Origin: Candidula unifasciata | Taxonomy: Eukaryota > Mollusca > Gastropoda > Stylommatophora > Geomitridae | Assembly: GCA_905116865.2 (NCBI GenBank) | Contig: CAJHNH020001120.1 | Location: 16,001-80,000, forward strand | Length of the DNA stretch: 64,000 bases | Direction: 5' to 3' | Shown here: in pieces, positions 1-10,224 of the stretch | How positions within the stretch are numbered: the stretch's first letter is position 1 | Layout of the letters: every line of letters starts with the position of its first letter | The notes under the pieces: model-generated | What the model was told of the DNA's origin: nothing | Seen by the model: only the letters and a program-made list of their open reading frames with translations | The model's database searches: none | Program-made: the position numbers and the translations under genes

Positions 1-232
1 AATAGAGAGACATAATTATAGACAAAGACAGAGACATAAAAACATGAACAGGAGAGACATACAGAGAAGCAGAGATGAAAAAAGAGAAAGAGGAGGCCTG
101 GAGAAAGATAAATAAATTAAGACAGAGAGATAGAGACATACTAACATACAGAAAGACAAAGATAGAGACAGAAAGACAGGTAAAGAGAGAGAAAGAAGGG
201 AGAGAGAAAGGAGAGAGAAAGAGAGAGAGATG
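1..232. repeat. GA-rich low-complexity tract
   Basis: The sequence is purine-rich with repeated GAGA, GACA and AAAG words and no fixed unit. Open frames read from the opposite strand are Ser/Leu-rich by-products of CT-rich DNA. Confidence 0.8.
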
Positions 233-493
233 TTGGGAGCACATGCCTTGAGCAAGATTTTAGTCATTCAACTGAGCTGCTGTTTGCAAATCTGCAAACC
301 TAGGGCCATTGTATTTCAAAGCACCGGGAACTTCTCAGACAATGTAAATTGTAAACAAAAAAATAGTTTTCCTATGATTCATAATTGCTTTTGGTTTTAC
401 GGATCTAATTATTTTTTCTTAGCATAAGGGCTATCTTTTTGTACTGTTGCCTTTAGTAAGCTCATACATTTGTTGGTTTCTTTCTTATTTTAG

Positions 494-562
494 ACATGGT
501 AGCTGCAAGATCGAAGACCTTGTCGCCAACCCGAGCTGCTAAACTGAGGGAAGGAACAAAGA
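494..562 (+). CDS. Host gene exon 1 (candidate start exon)
   Basis: A pyrimidine-rich tract and AG (492-493) precede the exon, and GT (563-564, GTATGT) follows it. An ATG at 496-498 opens a frame of 22 codons plus one base. The peptide begins MVAARSKTLSPTRAAK and is basic and Ser/Thr-rich. The acceptor just upstream means either that a 5'UTR exon lies outside the window and translation starts here, or that this is an internal coding exon with two bases (AC) carried over. It ends in phase 1 (one base of the next codon), which fits the next exon. I do not recognise the protein. Confidence 0.6.
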
Positions 563-1044
563 GTATGTAATATCTGTCACATTTCTAGTAGCTTTCAATT
601 TGAAGATTCATCCATTTAAATGGACTGAAAAAAAAAAAAATGTTTCTCTGTAGTTTGCCATCTTAATATCAGTAAAAATGACGAGAGTTTTTATGTATAA
701 AAAAGTTAACCCTCTCAGCCAAAGAAGCACAAAACCTGGCGCTTCCAGTTTGTGCCATTGCTTTGAAAATGTCCCTTTCCCAGCAAAGTGTTGAAACTTA
801 TTTACGGGGGACCCCCACTAACAGCGTTGCTTCTGTTTTATTTTCCTGGGCAACTTTTTAGAATAATCGGTAATGAGCATTACTGCTATAAATAGCATTT
901 AGGTGGAGATTCTTTGTGGAGAATGGCTTTATTTATAGAAATTAGGACATCAGAATTTCCACTTAGTTTCAGTGGTAACTGACCCGAAACGGGATCGAGA
1001 ATGGGTGGCGCTTAACGTTTTTGTTTAGGCCAGACTTTTTTTCA
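563..1044 (+). other. Intron 1, first part: no gene seen
   Basis: This is AT-rich intronic sequence with a short poly-A run near 630. I see no coding frame, RNA gene or recognisable mobile element. Confidence 0.5.
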
Positions 1045-1190
1045 AAAATGACGTTGGCTTCTGGGTCAGCCCAGCCTTGTGTGGGTACCAGGTGCAAGTC
1101 CTGGGAAGTAAAGACAGCTGGCATTATGCTGACCACATCAGCCACCAAATGCAGACTGGTCTATAAAATACAGGTCTAGCCCTATAACCC
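1045..1190 (+). mobile_element. SINE family D fragment (3' part)
   Basis: The words CTGGGAAGTAAAG, GCTGGCATTATGCTGACC and GGTCTATAAA are the complement of the 3' two-thirds of the complete family D copies at 31.6 and 60.1 kb. The tRNA-like head is missing, so this copy is truncated and diverged. Confidence 0.6.
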
Positions 1191-1245
1191 CAATGTGCCT
1201 GAACGCCTAGGACAGTGTCCTTCAATATACTATATATATATATAT

Positions 1246-1616
<371 letters not shown>

Positions 1617-1741
1617 TAGGGCTGTACCGAATATTCGCTTCGTATTCGCTTCTGGGCCGAATAGTGGACCTAATAACTATTCGGTATTTGGCCAGATAGT
1701 TGCGGTCGGGCAGAATACGAATAGTGGTTACCTTACACCCG

Positions 1742-1908
1742 TTTCTGGACTGGTGGAAAATAAACATATCAAGATTTTCCACCTTGGCTCACACTGTCAA
1801 GCGTTATCTTTATGCACCACACCACCTACGAGCGTACCGAGTGAACATCTGTTTAGTACAGCTGGAAATATCTTCAGTGTGACAAGAAGCTGCCTTTCTA
1901 GGTATTAG
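1742..1908 (+). pseudogene. hAT transposase C-terminal dimerisation region, frameshifted
   Basis: One frame reads [20 protein letters not shown] and a second frame continues [17 protein letters not shown]. Together they match the conserved C-terminal hAT block (WW/K, P-S-E-x-x-F-S-T-A-G, then an Arg-x-x-Leu end). A frameshift separates the two halves, between about 1808 and 1825. The upstream DDE and zinc-finger parts are absent, so this is a broken relic. Confidence 0.85.
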
Positions 1909-2035
1909 TTACCACAGACTGACTGACCGAAGGATGCAAAAAATGAAATGTTTTTAAATGTTTACTATTCTGTACTACATTTTGTGAAGTAAAATTTCAG
2001 CGTACATTTGACATTATAGATGTTTTTTTTTTAGA

Positions 2036-2763
2036 TCTATTTTATACACGAAAGTGGAAGAATGGGCCTCAGTTTGAATAGTGGGAAGACAGAAGCAATG
2101 GTGGTATCATAGAAAATAATTATTCCTAAATGTGTAATAAAAGTCAATGGTTTAATTTTGGGACAAGTACAGAAATTTAAGTATCTGGGCACATGGATAA
2201 CTTCAGATGAAAGATGCATTACTGAAAGAAGAAACAGAATAGGACAGGCACAAACTGCATTTTATAAAATGAAGAACATCTTATGCAATATATCCCTGTC
2301 ATTGAAGGTTAGAAAAAGAATTCTTTCTTGCTACATACATCCAGTTTTAACATATGTCTATAAGTCCTGGACAATCGGTAGGCAGGCCAAACAATTTCTT
2401 GAGGTCTCAGAGATGTAATTTTACAGAACAATGCTTAAAATACCTTGGACAGCCAAAAGAAAAGCAACCAAGAGGTTGTGATAGAGGAGGGAGCCCAAAG
2501 ACAACTACTCACAGATATCAGAAGGAGACAGTCATCATTTTTCGGCCATGTTATAAAATGAGGGAAAATGGAACATTTGGTGACCACTGGTGAGATATGT
2601 GGAAGGAGGGATAGTGGAAGACAATGAGAGAAGATTCTTGACAGTCTTGCTGCATGGCATGGAGGTGTGTTAGCACACGAACTAATACATGCTGCAGAAG
2701 ATCACAGATTGTCGCGTGGCATAATCGCCCATGCCAGTCGGCAAAGCACCTGATGATGATGAT
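2036..2763 (+). mobile_element. LINE 3' fragment nested in the hAT relic (reverse transcriptase end)
   Basis: One frame reads VQKFKYLGTWITSDERCI, then RNRIGQAQTAFYKMK and SLKVRKRILSCYIHPVLTYV. This is the typical segment after the catalytic core of non-LTR reverse transcriptases (F-x-Y-L-G, R-I-x-x-A-x-x-A-F, Y). Frames then break, and the copy ends in a TGATGATGATGA tail at 2750-2762. A minus-strand relative lies at 55395-55750. The 5' end is truncated. Confidence 0.85.
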
Positions 2764-3107
2764 TCACTATTCCGCCGAATAGTTGGTCCAGCTATTCGTA
2801 TTTGGCCGAATAATGAAAATCACTATTCGGTACAGCCCTAATATACACACACACATATACACACAGACATATGTTTATATGTATGTCACAGTCCTTCTCT
2901 CCAGTCTGCTGGTATTTCATCAGTCTCCCAGACTCCTCTTTAGCATTTGCACATTAGTTCTGTTGAAGTGTACCAAAAAGCATGACCAACTAGGCCAGTT
3001 GCCCGTTTCCCCTCAACGCTATAAAAAAGAAAAGGGCAGTAAAATGGTTTTAACTGCTTAATTAAATTTCCCTGTTTTAAAATAAGATATTTATTTTGCT
3101 TTTCTAG

Positions 3108-3277
3108 TCAGTAAACAAAAGCCGTACTGGAACACAGATACTAAGACAAAGTCATCCTTCGATGAACTCTGGGAAGAGTCTGGAGCAGTCAGGAAGGAGA
3201 AGTCTTCAGTTGTGAGAAAATCCAACAGCAGGCAGCCTGTAACATCCAACAGTGCCTGGGCTTCCGTGGGATTGGGG
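3108..3277 (+). CDS. Host gene exon 2
   Basis: The flanks are TTTTCTAG and GTAAGT. The first two bases complete the codon left by exon 1, followed by 56 codons, ending in phase 0. The peptide includes KQKPYWNTDTKTKSSFDELW and SNSRQPVTSNSAWASVGLG. It is polar and Lys/Ser-rich with an aromatic P-Y-W motif and a short acidic FDELWEESG segment that could be a binding helix. The other two frames contain stops. No domain is recognised. Confidence 0.75.
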
Positions 3278-3288
3278 GTAAGTTGTCT

Positions 3289-3289
3289 G

Positions 3290-3324
<35 letters not shown>
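3289..3324. repeat. (TG)n microsatellite
   Basis: A TG dinucleotide run lies just inside intron 2, directly after the donor of exon 2. Confidence 0.9.
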
Positions 3325-3326
<2 letters not shown>

Positions 3327-3344
3327 ATACATATGCTGATGATA

Positions 3345-3670
3345 GATTGTTCACAGCTGTTGCATTACAATGTTGGTGTTGCAATAATGTTACATTGTTC
3401 ACAGTTGTTGCATTACAATGTTGGTGTTGCAATAATGTTACATTGTTCACAGTTGTTGCATTACAATGTTGGTGTTGCAATAATGTTACACAGTTTGTAA
3501 CAGTTCCAGTCTAACTGAAGTGTGTGCATGTTTGCTAATGTTACATTGTTCACATTTTGTAACAATTTTAGTGTGGCAATAATGTTTCATTATTCACAGT
3601 TTGTAACACTAACAGTGGGTCTAGGTGTGTGTCAAATGTTACACTGTTCACAATCTGTAACAGTTTCAGC
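3345..3670. repeat. 48-bp tandem repeat with degenerate end
   Basis: Three nearly identical 48-bp units contain TTGTTCACAGTTGTTGC and CAATAATGTTACA (3345-3495). Diverged, shortened copies run to about 3670. The unit is divisible by three, which gives the illusion of repeat proteins. Confidence 0.9.
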
Positions 3671-3710
3671 AGAAAGAATGTCTATAGTTTCACATAAAAC
3701 AGTAAAATAA

Positions 3711-3920
3711 AGGACAGCTTGACTGACTGACTGACTTTCTACCCCACCAGGACATCATACAAGCGATTAACACCCGATGACACAAAGTGCCACCATGTGG
3801 GTGAGGATCACTGTGGAGAGGTCCCAGAAACCGCGTTTAGCCATTAAACAATATTTAGGGACAGGTTATATTGCGGCCCCTGGCAAGAGCCAAAGTACGG
3901 CTTCAAATAATGAAAAATTG
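3711..3920 (-). mobile_element. SINE-like family C copy
   Basis: This copy carries CACCAGGACATCA, GATGACACAAAGTGCCACCA and a GC-rich hairpin region (CCCCTGGCAAGAGCC). The strand label is arbitrary but consistent: copies at 21.1, 58.4, 58.7 and 59.0 kb run the other way. I see no clear Pol III promoter. Confidence 0.75.
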
Positions 3921-3954
3921 CATCCCAAAATGGGATGACAAGATTTATATATAT

Positions 3955-4150
3955 GGACAGCTGACTGACTTTCTACCCCACCAGGACATCACACAAGCAA
4001 TAAACACTCGATGACACAAAGTGCCACCATGTGGATGAGGATCACCGTGGAAAAGTCCCAGAAACCGCGTTCAGACAATTGGCCATTTATGGCCTGTCTA
4101 TATTGCGGCCGCTGGCAAAAGCCAGAGTGGGGCTTCAAATAACAAAAAAC
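3955..4150 (-). mobile_element. SINE-like family C, second copy
   Basis: It is a near-duplicate of the copy at 3711-3920, in the same orientation and separated by about 35 bp. The differences are scattered, so this is an old neighbouring insertion or a diverged duplication. Confidence 0.75.
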
Positions 4151-4381
4151 TAGATAAAATTAGCACACAGGTAATTATAAGGACAGCTTTCTCGGCCGCT
4201 GGTACATCAGGCATTTTGTTTTAAACTCACATTTTTATAGACGAATGAGCACTTATTGGTCGATGTATTGATGAGGTTATCGTCAATGTGGCCACTTTAC
4301 TTCTCTGGTAATTTCTTATAACAGTAAGAGGAGATAAATACAGAATTTGCTTTTCTAATATTATTTTACATTGATTCCTAG

Positions 4382-4545
4382 GAGGATGGGGAAGAATATA
4401 CGAGTCCCGCATACTCAGGCAAGGGAAATAACCAGGGATCAATGAAGCTATCGGAAGCAGAGTTGTTGGCCTTGGAAAGTGTGGCCCGGTCACAACGATC
4501 AGAACCAGAACCGGAACTTTCTTCAGCACCAGCAGCCTCTGCCAA
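4382..4545 (+). CDS. Host gene exon 3
   Basis: The acceptor is TTGATTCCTAG and the donor GTAAGG. It has 54 codons from phase 0 and ends with two bases (AA). The peptide contains EDGEEYTSPAYSGKG, MKLSEAELLALESVARSQR and SEPEPELSSAPAAS. The middle part is a likely amphipathic helix (LSEAELLALESVA), and the flanks are acidic and Ser/Pro-rich, as in disordered regulatory or scaffold proteins. The open frame on the minus strand here is a shadow. Confidence 0.8.
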
Positions 4546-4770
4546 GTAAGGAAAAAAGGTTATGACATCTCGTTGTTTACATATGTAACAATGTTTTCTT
4601 TATTTTTGATACCTAATCTGAAGGATACATTGCACCTATAATCATGCTCTCAGGGCTGTGATGCCAGTTTGGCAACAAATTCTGAAAATCTTTGCTTTAC
4701 AGACTTGTGATGTATATAAATCCTCACGGTGTCAAACTGATGCATAAAAGTACAAAGCGGCACTCATATT

Positions 4771-4950
4771 TCTTTAGACCAATCGGCACTTGGTGGTAAT
4801 GAGGTCAATATCATGCTGGCCGGCTTTACATCCTGGGTCAACACTGGGCCCAAGGTCAGTTAAGAAAGAACAATTAGCTTCAATAGGGATTTGAACCTAA
4901 GACCTTAGGACTGAAAGGCAAGCTAACCACTACACTACTACGGCTGTCCA
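4771..4950 (-). mobile_element. SINE family D copy
   Basis: Read on the minus strand, it opens with a tRNA-like head (GTAGTGTAGTGGTTAGC near 4940; box-B-like GGTTCAAATCCC near 4893) and continues into the family D body. It lies in the intron between exons 3 and 4. Confidence 0.8.
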
Positions 4951-5070
4951 AGAAACTGTTACTTTAAATAAAAAATTTTTTGGTTCAAGGAGTTGAAAAT
5001 GAAGCATGAGACAAAAAGTGTTAGAGTGACAATTGAGATAGTGTGCAAATGTTTCAGTTTTGTGTTTCAG

Positions 5071-5225
5071 GCGCTTCAGTAAAAGTCGCAAAATGGAGTC
5101 TGTGAAACACAAACTGGAGCTGGGCCAGCTGCTGTCTGCTTCTGAACATAAATTAACAGACTCCGGAATTGGGCTTGATCTGCTGAAAGATGATGATGAT
5201 AATGCTGATGCGTTGGAGCTTCTGG
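5071..5225 (+). CDS. Host gene exon 4
   Basis: The acceptor is TTGTGTTTCAG and the donor GTAAGG. Its first base completes a Lys codon begun by exon 3, and it ends in phase 1. The peptide includes RFSKSRKMESVKHKLELGQL, EHKLTDSGIGLDLLKDDDDN and ALELL. It has a basic start (a possible phosphorylation or nuclear-type patch), a Leu-rich helix, and an acidic DDDD run. The sequence is clearly coding-like compared with the AT-rich intron around it. Confidence 0.82.
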
Positions 5226-5272
5226 GTAAGGAGTAGCCATGTTCTGTCACATATTTTCTGTATGTTGAAGAT

Positions 5273-5554
5273 CTGTGTGTAGGTTTGAGGTCCCATTTGA
5301 GAGGGGGAGGAGTGGGAGACTCACTGTCCCCTAACAAGTGTGACGTAAACAAGGGACTAATCGAGATAATTTCCTTCGAATTCAGAGCGCATCTGCCTGA
5401 GAGGCAAGAAACTAACAATGCGCATATAAATATGCCAGATCTGTAAAACTGACATGCACAGAAAACTCAAGTTCTGAAGATTAAATTCAGGAAGTGAACG
5501 TAGAGCAAAAACTTTCTGCCAGATTAAACAGCCGGTGAACGCAAAGAAGAAGAG
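5273..5554 (+). mobile_element. SINE-like family B copy
   Basis: It shares the family order: GGTCCCAT, a CTGTCCCCTAACAAG block, GCATCTGCCTGAGAGGCAAG, CAGATCTGTAAAA, CTCAAGTTCTG and a tail of GAAGAAGAG. It is diverged and lies just 3' of exon 4. Confidence 0.8.
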
Positions 5555-5589
5555 TAGGTTGTAGGCATCAGGACTGTTGATATAACAAG

Positions 5590-5905
5590 AAGAGAGAAGA
5601 TCAGAAACAGTCAAATCCAAAGAAAAATTGTAAATTAGCAACTCTGGATTTCATTTGAAAACAACAAATGAAATGGGTTAAATGATAAAATGGCCAACAA
5701 ACAGTATACCACAGCAAGCAATGATGTACAGTCGGGCAGGAAGTGAAGAAGAGGCAGACCACGCGAACGATGGACAAAATCATAGTCCCTGGGAATGCCA
5801 TTTTACGAAAAGTACAAACAGGAACTTTCCCACAAATTATACTTGACCTTGACACTGCAAGGTACATGAGGATCAAGATGAGAGGAGATGAGAAGTGTCA
5901 GTAAT
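5590..5905 (+). mobile_element. LINE 3' fragment
   Basis: One frame reads SGRKRGRPRERWTK near 5740-5780, a signature found close to the end of many non-LTR reverse-transcriptase ORFs. Other frames are broken and the 3' end has GATGAGAGGAGATGAG. It is an inactive remnant. Confidence 0.6.
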
Positions 5906-6029
5906 CGGTAGACAAGATTTCAGCCTCATTGCAAATAGATCACTCAATAATTGCTTCATTTCTGTGTCAGTTAAAAGGTAAAGTTGGGAGATGTGAACCA
6001 GCGTCATTGCACATGGTTATAAACCATAA

Positions 6030-6262
6030 GTGCTGTGCCACCAGTATGGACAGCTGATAAGAATTGTCCACCTGTGTCGCCATTCGCACATAACTCTGTA
6101 GCTACAGCGACGTTCCTCTATTTACCCCAGAGTATCACTCTGGTACCCATTTCCTAGAGGCTGGGTGAACCCCGGGAGCTGAGCACCAACCGTGGGCTGC
6201 AGCGAGTCTCAGCCGGATTTGAAAGCGAGCTTCTTATCGACTGCGCTAACGCGGCCCTCGTA
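6030..6262 (-). mobile_element. tRNA-headed SINE, separate family
   Basis: The complement begins GAGGGCCGCGTTAGCGCAGT and contains a box-B-like segment (TCAAATCCGGC). It is followed by a GC-richer body with CCAGAGTATCACTCTGG. It is the only clear copy of this type in the window. Confidence 0.6.
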
Positions 6263-6532
6263 AAGTGTCAGTGAAAATCATGCGCATTGTCCTTCACTGT
6301 CCCATTTTAAAAAACCTGGTCGACAAACAACTGGTCATGGTGAAATCCAGAAACATGCAAATATAGGCTGACTGTACACAAGCAATATTAATGCATAAGG
6401 CACTTTGCCAGTTCAAATGCAGATGGGCCACACTCACTATTTTCTGTCAAAGAATGTGATCATGTTTTAACAGTCCAAGGACTGTTTTTATTGCACAAGA
6501 TTTTAGTTTGATCTCTCTCCAAAGAAAAGCTG

Positions 6533-6537
<5 letters not shown>

Positions 6538-6566
<29 letters not shown>

Positions 6567-6567
6567 T
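6538..6567. repeat. (GA)n microsatellite
   Basis: A short pure GA run in the intron before exon 5. Confidence 0.9.
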
Positions 6568-6675
6568 TTGTAATTTAGATTCCTGGTTGTTGTTGTATGT
6601 CTGTTCCTGTAAGGGGGTCAGAAATAAGTACATAATCTTCATACATATGTTTTCCCTTACTGTTTTTGTTTGCAG

Positions 6676-6743
6676 AAAATGCAGACGACCTGAAGCGAGA
6701 AGGTGTCAAACATCTCCCAGAGACTGGATTCAAGCTCAGCCGG
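6676..6743 (+). CDS. Host gene exon 5
   Basis: The acceptor is TTTGTTTGCAG and the donor GTAACT. Two bases complete a Glu codon from exon 4, then 22 codons end in phase 0. The peptide is NADDLKREGVKHLPETGFKL then SR. It is charged with no known domain. Phase agreement with exon 4 supports it. Confidence 0.75.
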
Positions 6744-7134
6744 GTAACTTCCAACATTTCCACTCTTTTCTACTTCTTTCCCCTGATCCTTTTCCCCACT
6801 GCTGTCAAATTTCTGCAAAGCTATCTATCAAAGTATTTTAATTATCTCAAGAGTTTCTCAGTAACTAGTTTTTCAGTGAAAATGTTAAGACTCTTATAGT
6901 TGAACACAGGGTTCTTAAATTATATCAAAGAGAGGGCTATTGCTGTTGAGCGAATACTGAAAATATTTTGTTGACAGTTGGAGGAGCACTCAAGACATGA
7001 AATACAAGTTACATAATTGTAACAACAAATACCTGAGGAAATTGATGAATATTGTCTTCTTCTGCATTCACACAACCCCCACCCCCGCACCCTCTCTCCC
7101 CAATCCCTGGCTTCTGCCTAAACGTTGACCATAC
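6744..7134 (+). other. Intron sequence without identifiable features
   Basis: AT-rich sequence with a C-rich patch near 7076-7100. I see no gene or mobile element. Confidence 0.4.
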
Positions 7135-7300
7135 CATCCTATGATTTATAAATCTCGCTCTAGATGGCAGACCAACAAGACAAATAACACATACCCCGTT
7201 CAACCTTTAGAGAAGTTATAATTAAGGCATCTGTAACAGTTACATCAGCCAGGTGTAATCTGCAGTCCTATGCGGGTAAGGGATGCGTATGAATGGCACA
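7135..7300 (+). mobile_element. LINE 3' tail fragment (RNase H-bearing family)
   Basis: The words AGATGGCAGACCAACA, GAAGTTATAATTA and TCTGCAGTCCTATG recur at 24355-24500, and in weaker form after the RNase H remnant at 56.2 kb. It is therefore the shared 3' end of one LINE family. Confidence 0.65.
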
Positions 7301-7302
7301 GT

Positions 7303-7645
7303 GAGATGATGATGATAGTTAGTCTTTCCTCTTGAGCCTAGGGAGGCACATAGGGCAGAGATCATAGATCTCCATGTCTGGTGGTTTGTTGCACCTACTT
7401 TAGGTCTTGAATGTTCATAGGCCATGGTTGTGCCTTTTGTGGCAATGTTTCTACACAGGGTCTCTCTCTCGGTCTTACCCGTTTTCTTTTCCCTTCTGGA
7501 CTCCATAATGAGGGCTTGATGGGGAAGTCTGGTCTTATCCGTTCTGAGTGCATGTCTGATGTAGTTCCACAGGCGCTTTCTTAAAAAATTAGATTCATTG
7601 TCTTTCTTGGTCTCTTGTCTTATTTGCATTTGGGATCTGAAATCT
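7303..7645 (-). mobile_element. LINE 3' fragment, minus strand
   Basis: On the minus strand a 129-codon open frame includes RLWNYIRHALRTDKTRLPHQ, ALIMESRREKKTGK and WRSMISALCASLGSRG. This is the usual C-terminal end of a non-LTR ORF2 (R-x-x-W/Y-x-x-H-x-L-R, then the W-R-x-x-I-x-A-L-C end). The CATCATCATC tail side is at 7303. It is truncated at the 5' end and probably dead. Confidence 0.85.
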
Positions 7646-8040
7646 GTCCAGTAGAGATTTAGTCTTCTTTTAAGACCCCTGTTCTCAAAACTGTCTAATT
7701 TTTTTGTTCTAGAGCTACTTTGTATAGAATCAGATTTATAGCTCTCAGTATTATGATGACAGTGATACTGAAAATTAATTCATACAGTATATAATGACAG
7801 TGGTTATGTTTCTGGCACTTGGTGAATATGATTTATCATTATACTTGTAGATCAAGGCTGTTCTGCAAAGTTCACACCGGAGCCAAAATGTTAAAAATGG
7901 AGAAAATAATGGGGCAAAGGCACGAGCCCCAGCATAGAAAGGTCACTTATACGATAAAGTTGGCAGTGGTCCGCAGATTTGGTTCTTGGCCACCGGTTAA
8001 ATAGCCCTGTTGTAGATGATTCTGCTATGATGACATCATG

Positions 8041-8572
8041 CAGTAGTAGCAGTAGTAGTGGTAGTATTAGTAGTAGTAGCAGTAGTAGTGGTAGTAGCAG
8101 TAGTAGTGGTAGTAGCAGTAGTAGTGGTAGTATTAGTAGTAGTAGCAGTAATAGTGGTAGTATTAGTAGTAGTAGCAGTAGTAGTAGTAGTAGCAGTAGT
8201 AGTGGTAGTATTAGTAGTAGTAGCAGTAGTAGTATTAGTAGCAGTAGTAGTAGTAATAGTAGTAGCAGTAGTAGTGGTAGTGGTAGTATTAGTAATAGCA
8301 GTAGTAGTAGTAGTAGCATTAGTACTAGTAATAGTTGTAGTAGTAGTAGTAGTTATAGTAGTAGTAGTAGCAGTTGTAGTAATAGTTGTAGTTGTAGTAG
8401 TAGTTGTGGTAGTTGTAGTAGTAGTAATAGTGATAATGATGGGGTTGGTGGTAGTGGTGGTGGTAGTAGTAGTAGAAGTAGCAGCAGTAGTAGATATAGT
8501 AGTGATAGTAGAAGTAGCAGTTGTAGTAACAGCAGCAGCAGTAGTAGAAGTAGTAGTAGTAGTAATAGTATC
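8041..8572. repeat. Imperfect (AGT)n trinucleotide tract
   Basis: Over 500 bp of AGT with AGC, GGT and ATT interruptions ends 16 bp before exon 6. It encodes poly-Ser, poly-Val or poly-Leu by frame. These are not proteins. Confidence 0.95.
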
Positions 8573-8587
8573 ATTTGTCTGTTACAG

Positions 8588-8634
8588 ATTCTTCGCTTCA
8601 GGGGAAATGAGCCGCCTGTAAAGTTGTGTATCAA
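8588..8634 (+). CDS. Host gene exon 6 (tentative)
   Basis: The acceptor TTTGTCTGTTACAG and donor GTAAGT are good. Only phase 0 is open, giving ILRFRGNEPPVKLCI plus two bases. It follows exon 5 in phase, but its phase-2 exit does not suit the best frame of the next exon at 15297, so either an exon between them is missing or this exon is alternative. Confidence 0.55.
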
Positions 8635-8758
8635 GTAAGTTGTGTCATTATGTCCTTTTTGTTCAGTTATCTCCTCCTTCACCCATATCTGACTTGGTTG
8701 ATGTGTCATATGAGAAAGGCCCTCTGGAATTTATCTGCTACATTTACATAATTTTTTT

Positions 8759-9070
8759 ATGAACTATCGGAATAATTTATTAACATCATTGTTCAAATAT
8801 TTTCGCTTACGTACTGGACACTGCAGACTCAATAACCACTCATATAAATTAGGCATGAGCCAAACAGCTCTCTGCCAGCTTCTTTGTGCTGAACAGACTA
8901 CAGAACATGTCTTGCAAGACTGTCCTCTCCTGGCGGAGCTGCGGAGAAACATATGGCAACACCCAGTAGAACTGACAACTAAGCTTTGGGGAAACCTAAG
9001 AGACCTTGAAAAGACATCCCAGTTTATGACCCACAGTGGATTATGCGCATGACCAGAGATTGCGGAAGGA
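8759..9070 (+). mobile_element. LINE ORF2 C-terminal fragment, open frame retained
   Basis: A 97-codon frame reads FRLRTGHCRLNNHSYKLGMS, then CAEQTTEHVLQDCPLLAELR and LWGNLRDLEKTSQFMTHSGL. This is the segment after the RNase H domain in Jockey/I-like elements, with the Cys/His pattern C-x-x-T-x-E-H-x-L-x-x-C-P. The frame is intact but starts abruptly, so it is a 5'-truncated copy. Confidence 0.88.
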
Positions 9071-9308
9071 AGAATTGTTCAAATACATAAATATCTTCTT
9101 CTTCCTCGTTGGCCCAAGGGACGTAATTGTGTTGTACCTGTTTATAGCATAGTTGCTATATTTGTGCCTTTTGGCTGACACCTCCAATTTCATTGGACAT
9201 TTATTCACTGGATTAGCCTTTCCAGTTGGTTTTGTTTGAAATAAATCCACACATGTTATAGAAAGACAGATGGACAGATCTCTTTGCCTTCTTTTTGCTT
9301 TGTTTCTT

Positions 9309-9592
9309 CCCCATATGGGTTTCATGGTCTTATTTTGGGGGGAAAAAAGAACAGACCCACTCCTTCCCTAGCAAGCATGTCATAAAAGTCTACTAATCAG
9401 AGGTGTTTCTTTCAAAGTCAGAGTGCGTGTCTCAGACCAGGAAGCATTAATTAGTCTGCATACAAATTATCTAGATTTGTGAAATGGATGTTTGTGCAAA
9501 ACTCAAGTTCTGGAACAAGACTAAAGTCAAGAAGTATATGAACAACCAGAAATGTCTGCCAGAGTTTAAACCCAGTGAACGGGAAGAAGAAA
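9309..9592 (+). mobile_element. SINE-like family B copy
   Basis: It is full length from CCCCATATGGGTTTC to the GAAGAAGAAAC tail, with the internal GACTAAAGTC, CCAGAAATG and GAGTTTAAACC words of the family. Confidence 0.85.
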
Positions 9593-9744
9593 CAGAAAAC
9601 TTCAGAGATCCTTGGTAGTTTTTATCCTTAAGATATTGTCCTTAGGTGATGCATGCATGTGTTTTGGGAAACAAACAAGCAGAGTGCTGCACTATTTGGT
9701 GGCAAATTGATGCACAGGAAGCTTGATATTGTCAAGGTCTTTTG

Positions 9745-10036
9745 TCCCCATGTGGGTTCTGGGGTCCCATTATGGAGAAAACAAGAATAAACCCACTGCC
9801 TCCCCAACAAGTAAGTCATAAGAGTTGACTAACTAGGGGCTTCCTTCATAGTCGGAGTGCATCTGCTTGAGAGGCAAGGAACTAACAATCTGCATACAGA
9901 TAAGTCAGATCTGTTAAATGGATGTGCACAGAACAGTCAGGTTCTGGAACATGACTAAAGTCCAGAAGTGGACAAACACCCAGAACCTTCCGCTGGAGTT
10001 TACAGCTGGTGAACGTGAAGAAGAAGAAGAAGAAGA
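9745..10036 (+). mobile_element. SINE-like family B copy
   Basis: It is full length: CCCCATGTGGGTTCTGGGG head, AGGCAAGGAACTAAC, GTCAGGTTCTGGAAC, GTTTACAGCTGGTGAACG and a GAAGAAGAAGAAGAAG tail. It is the second such copy within 450 bp, in the same direction. Confidence 0.9.
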
Positions 10037-10224
10037 CCTTTTAGAAGCAGGTGAACAGTGCAGAGGTACAGACTTAACTTATTAGTATCCAAACCCGTTC
10101 ACATTACATATACGCTCCCTGCTTGGAGACAGCAGCATCTGCCTGAATTGATAGAAAATATTCCTGGTATTGAGAAAAAGAACACTCAGAATGAAACAGA
10201 AAGAAGGAAAATTACATTATTTAT

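Larger units (their letters stand above)
1617..2840 (+). mobile_element. hAT-type DNA transposon relic with a nested LINE
   Basis: The ends are perfect 17-bp inverted repeats: TAGGGCTGTACCGAATA at 1617-1633, and its complement at 2824-2840. Outside both ends lies AT/AC simple sequence, so a target-site duplication cannot be told from chance. Inside is the end of a hAT transposase (1742-1908). A LINE fragment (about 2036-2763) interrupts the element just before its right terminus. Only the 3' end of the transposase remains, so the element cannot be autonomous. Confidence 0.85.

Noticed and set aside
7745..7775. Acidic YYDDSDTEN-like reading after CTCTCAG
   Set aside because: It runs into TAA without a donor, and the phase does not help join exons 5 and 6.
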